DNA from: Acidobacteriota bacterium | Lineage (GTDB): Bacteria; Acidobacteriota; Terriglobia; UBA7540 | Direction: 5' to 3' | DNA length: 13,389 nucleotides | Assembly: GCA_021789565.1 (NCBI GenBank) | Contig: JAJYJL010000068.1 | Coordinates: 1 to 13,389 of the forward strand | Shown here: piece by piece, positions 12,737 through 13,389 of the stretch | Layout of the letters: each line of letters begins with the position of its first letter | How positions within the stretch are numbered: the first letter of the stretch is position 1 | Translations under genes and position numbers: made by a program | Notes under the pieces: generated by a model | Seen by the model: only the letters and a program-made list of their open reading frames with translations | The model's database searches: none | Told to the model about the DNA's origin: nothing

Positions 12737-13389
12737 TTATAATCCGCCCGTCACTTCAATCACCTGCCCGGAAACGTAATTTGAGAGCGGCGAAGCCAGG
12801 AAGAAGATCACTCCCGCCGCCTCCTCCGTAGTTCCCGGGCGGCCCATGGGGATGGAGTGGATGGCCGCCTCGCGCATCCGGGCGGGGATTCCCAGTTTGA
12901 CTTCCGCCTGCTGCAAGCGGAAGCTTTCACCATCTTCTTTGGGGGCGGTCAGGCGGGTTTCAATCAGGCCGAACGCAGCCGCGTTCACCTGAATGTTGAC
13001 GGGTCCCCACTCGCGCGCCAGGGTTTTGGTCAGGCCGATGACGCCGGCCTTGGCGGCAGCGTAATTGGCCTGCCCAAAGTTGCCCCGGGTGGCGGAGGTG
13101 GAGCTGATGTTGACCACTTTTCTGGCGCGGGCTGCGCCTTGCTCTTCAATCTCCTGTTTGGCCGCCTCACGCATGGCTGCGCCCAGCACGCGAAGGATTC
13201 TGAAGGTTGCCGTGAGATGGATGTCGATGACGGACTGCCATTGCTCATCGGTCATTTTGTGGAGCGTTCCGTCCCAGGTGATCCCGGCGTTGTTCACCAG
13301 GATGTCAGGGATGCCGAACATCTCGAAGGAGGTTTCGAGAAGGTCTTCCGGAAAACCCGCCGCCGTTACGTCGCCTGCCAGGCTGTGCG
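12737..13389 (-). CDS. SDR family oxidoreductase, FabG-like (5' end outside window)
   Basis: The frame ends at TAA (12739-12737) and stays open to the window edge, giving 216 visible residues and lacking only the N-terminal TGxxxGxG cofactor loop. Visible short-chain dehydrogenase motifs are: a G-D-V-T segment at the edge; LVNNAG, which stabilises the central sheet; catalytic Ser in NISSTSA; and YAAAK with the catalytic Tyr and Lys. The end VSGQVIEVTGGL is the usual cofactor-binding closing segment. The closest general type is FabG-like 3-oxoacyl reductase, NAD(P)H-dependent, but SDR substrates cannot be read from motifs. It is longer than FabG around the substrate loop (an insert near LTAPKEDGESFRLQQAEV), so it may be a multifunctional fatty-acid or acetoacetyl-CoA-type relative. 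It is convergent with the matrixin operon. ATG 13319 is internal and not the start. Confidence 0.88.
   Translation of the reverse strand, partial: HSLAGDVTAAGFPEDLLETSFEMFGIPDILVNNAGITWDGTLHKMTDEQWQSVIDIHLTATFRILRVLGAAMREAAKQEIEEQGAARARKVVNISSTSATRGNFGQANYAAAKAGVIGLTKTLAREWGPVNIQVNAAAFGLIETRLTAPKEDGESFRLQQAEVKLGIPARMREAAIHSIPMGRPGTTEEAAGVIFFLASPLSNYVSGQVIEVTGGL

Noticed and set aside
1..13389. tRNA or rRNA genes
   Set aside because: I looked for tRNA-like GGTTC-anticodon arrangements and rRNA-like segments on both strands and saw none.

Overview
This is a GC-rich window with ten genes complete inside it and two cut by its edges. Its gene content looks like a soil or peat Acidobacteriota genome (Terriglobia-like). 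That placement is an inference from several traits: a twin-arginine-exported Gfo/Idh/MocA oxidoreductase, a GH27 alpha-galactosidase, a lipoprotein opening with an Ig-like domain, a secreted matrixin, and intergenic blocks packed with short palindromes. There is no rRNA or other marker gene to confirm it.

Layout. 1-378 (+): 3' end of an SGNH/GDSL hydrolase. 408-1676 and 1817-3196 (both -): an MgtC/SapB-DUF4010 membrane protein downstream of an exported GH27 glycosidase. 3401-4360 (+): CPBP (CAAX/Rce1-type) intramembrane protease. 4399-5268 (+): anchored or exported protein of unknown function with a BamE/SmpA-like C-terminus. 5398-6511 (-): a two-gene DUF4160/DUF2442 module of toxin-antitoxin type, in which the DUF2442 protein carries an unexplained extension of about 210 residues. 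6700-8064 (+): Tat-exported oxidoreductase. 8065-9551: about 1.5 kb without a convincing gene but rich in structure (REP-like hairpins, a cruciform-type element, a purine-rich repeat tract, a promoter-like site). 9552-12317 (+): a compact three-gene operon for exported proteins (Ig-like lipoprotein; two-domain protein with a TrbI/VirB10-like C-terminus; matrixin metalloprotease with a carboxypeptidase-regulatory-like domain). 12318-12736: a dense palindrome cluster between convergent genes. 12737-13389 (-): short-chain dehydrogenase cut by the window edge.

How the genes work together. The GH27 enzyme, the oxidoreductase and the SGNH hydrolase fit breakdown of plant or microbial polysaccharide, but they are not one operon. 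The 9.5-12.3 kb operon is the tightest functional unit: gaps of 10 nt or less, all products exported, and a zinc protease as the last gene.

The items most worth a second look are the DUF2442 fusion, the idea that the protein encoded just before the matrixin is its OB-fold (NTR/TIMP-like) partner, and the family of palindromes that keep one geometry while their stem sequences differ.
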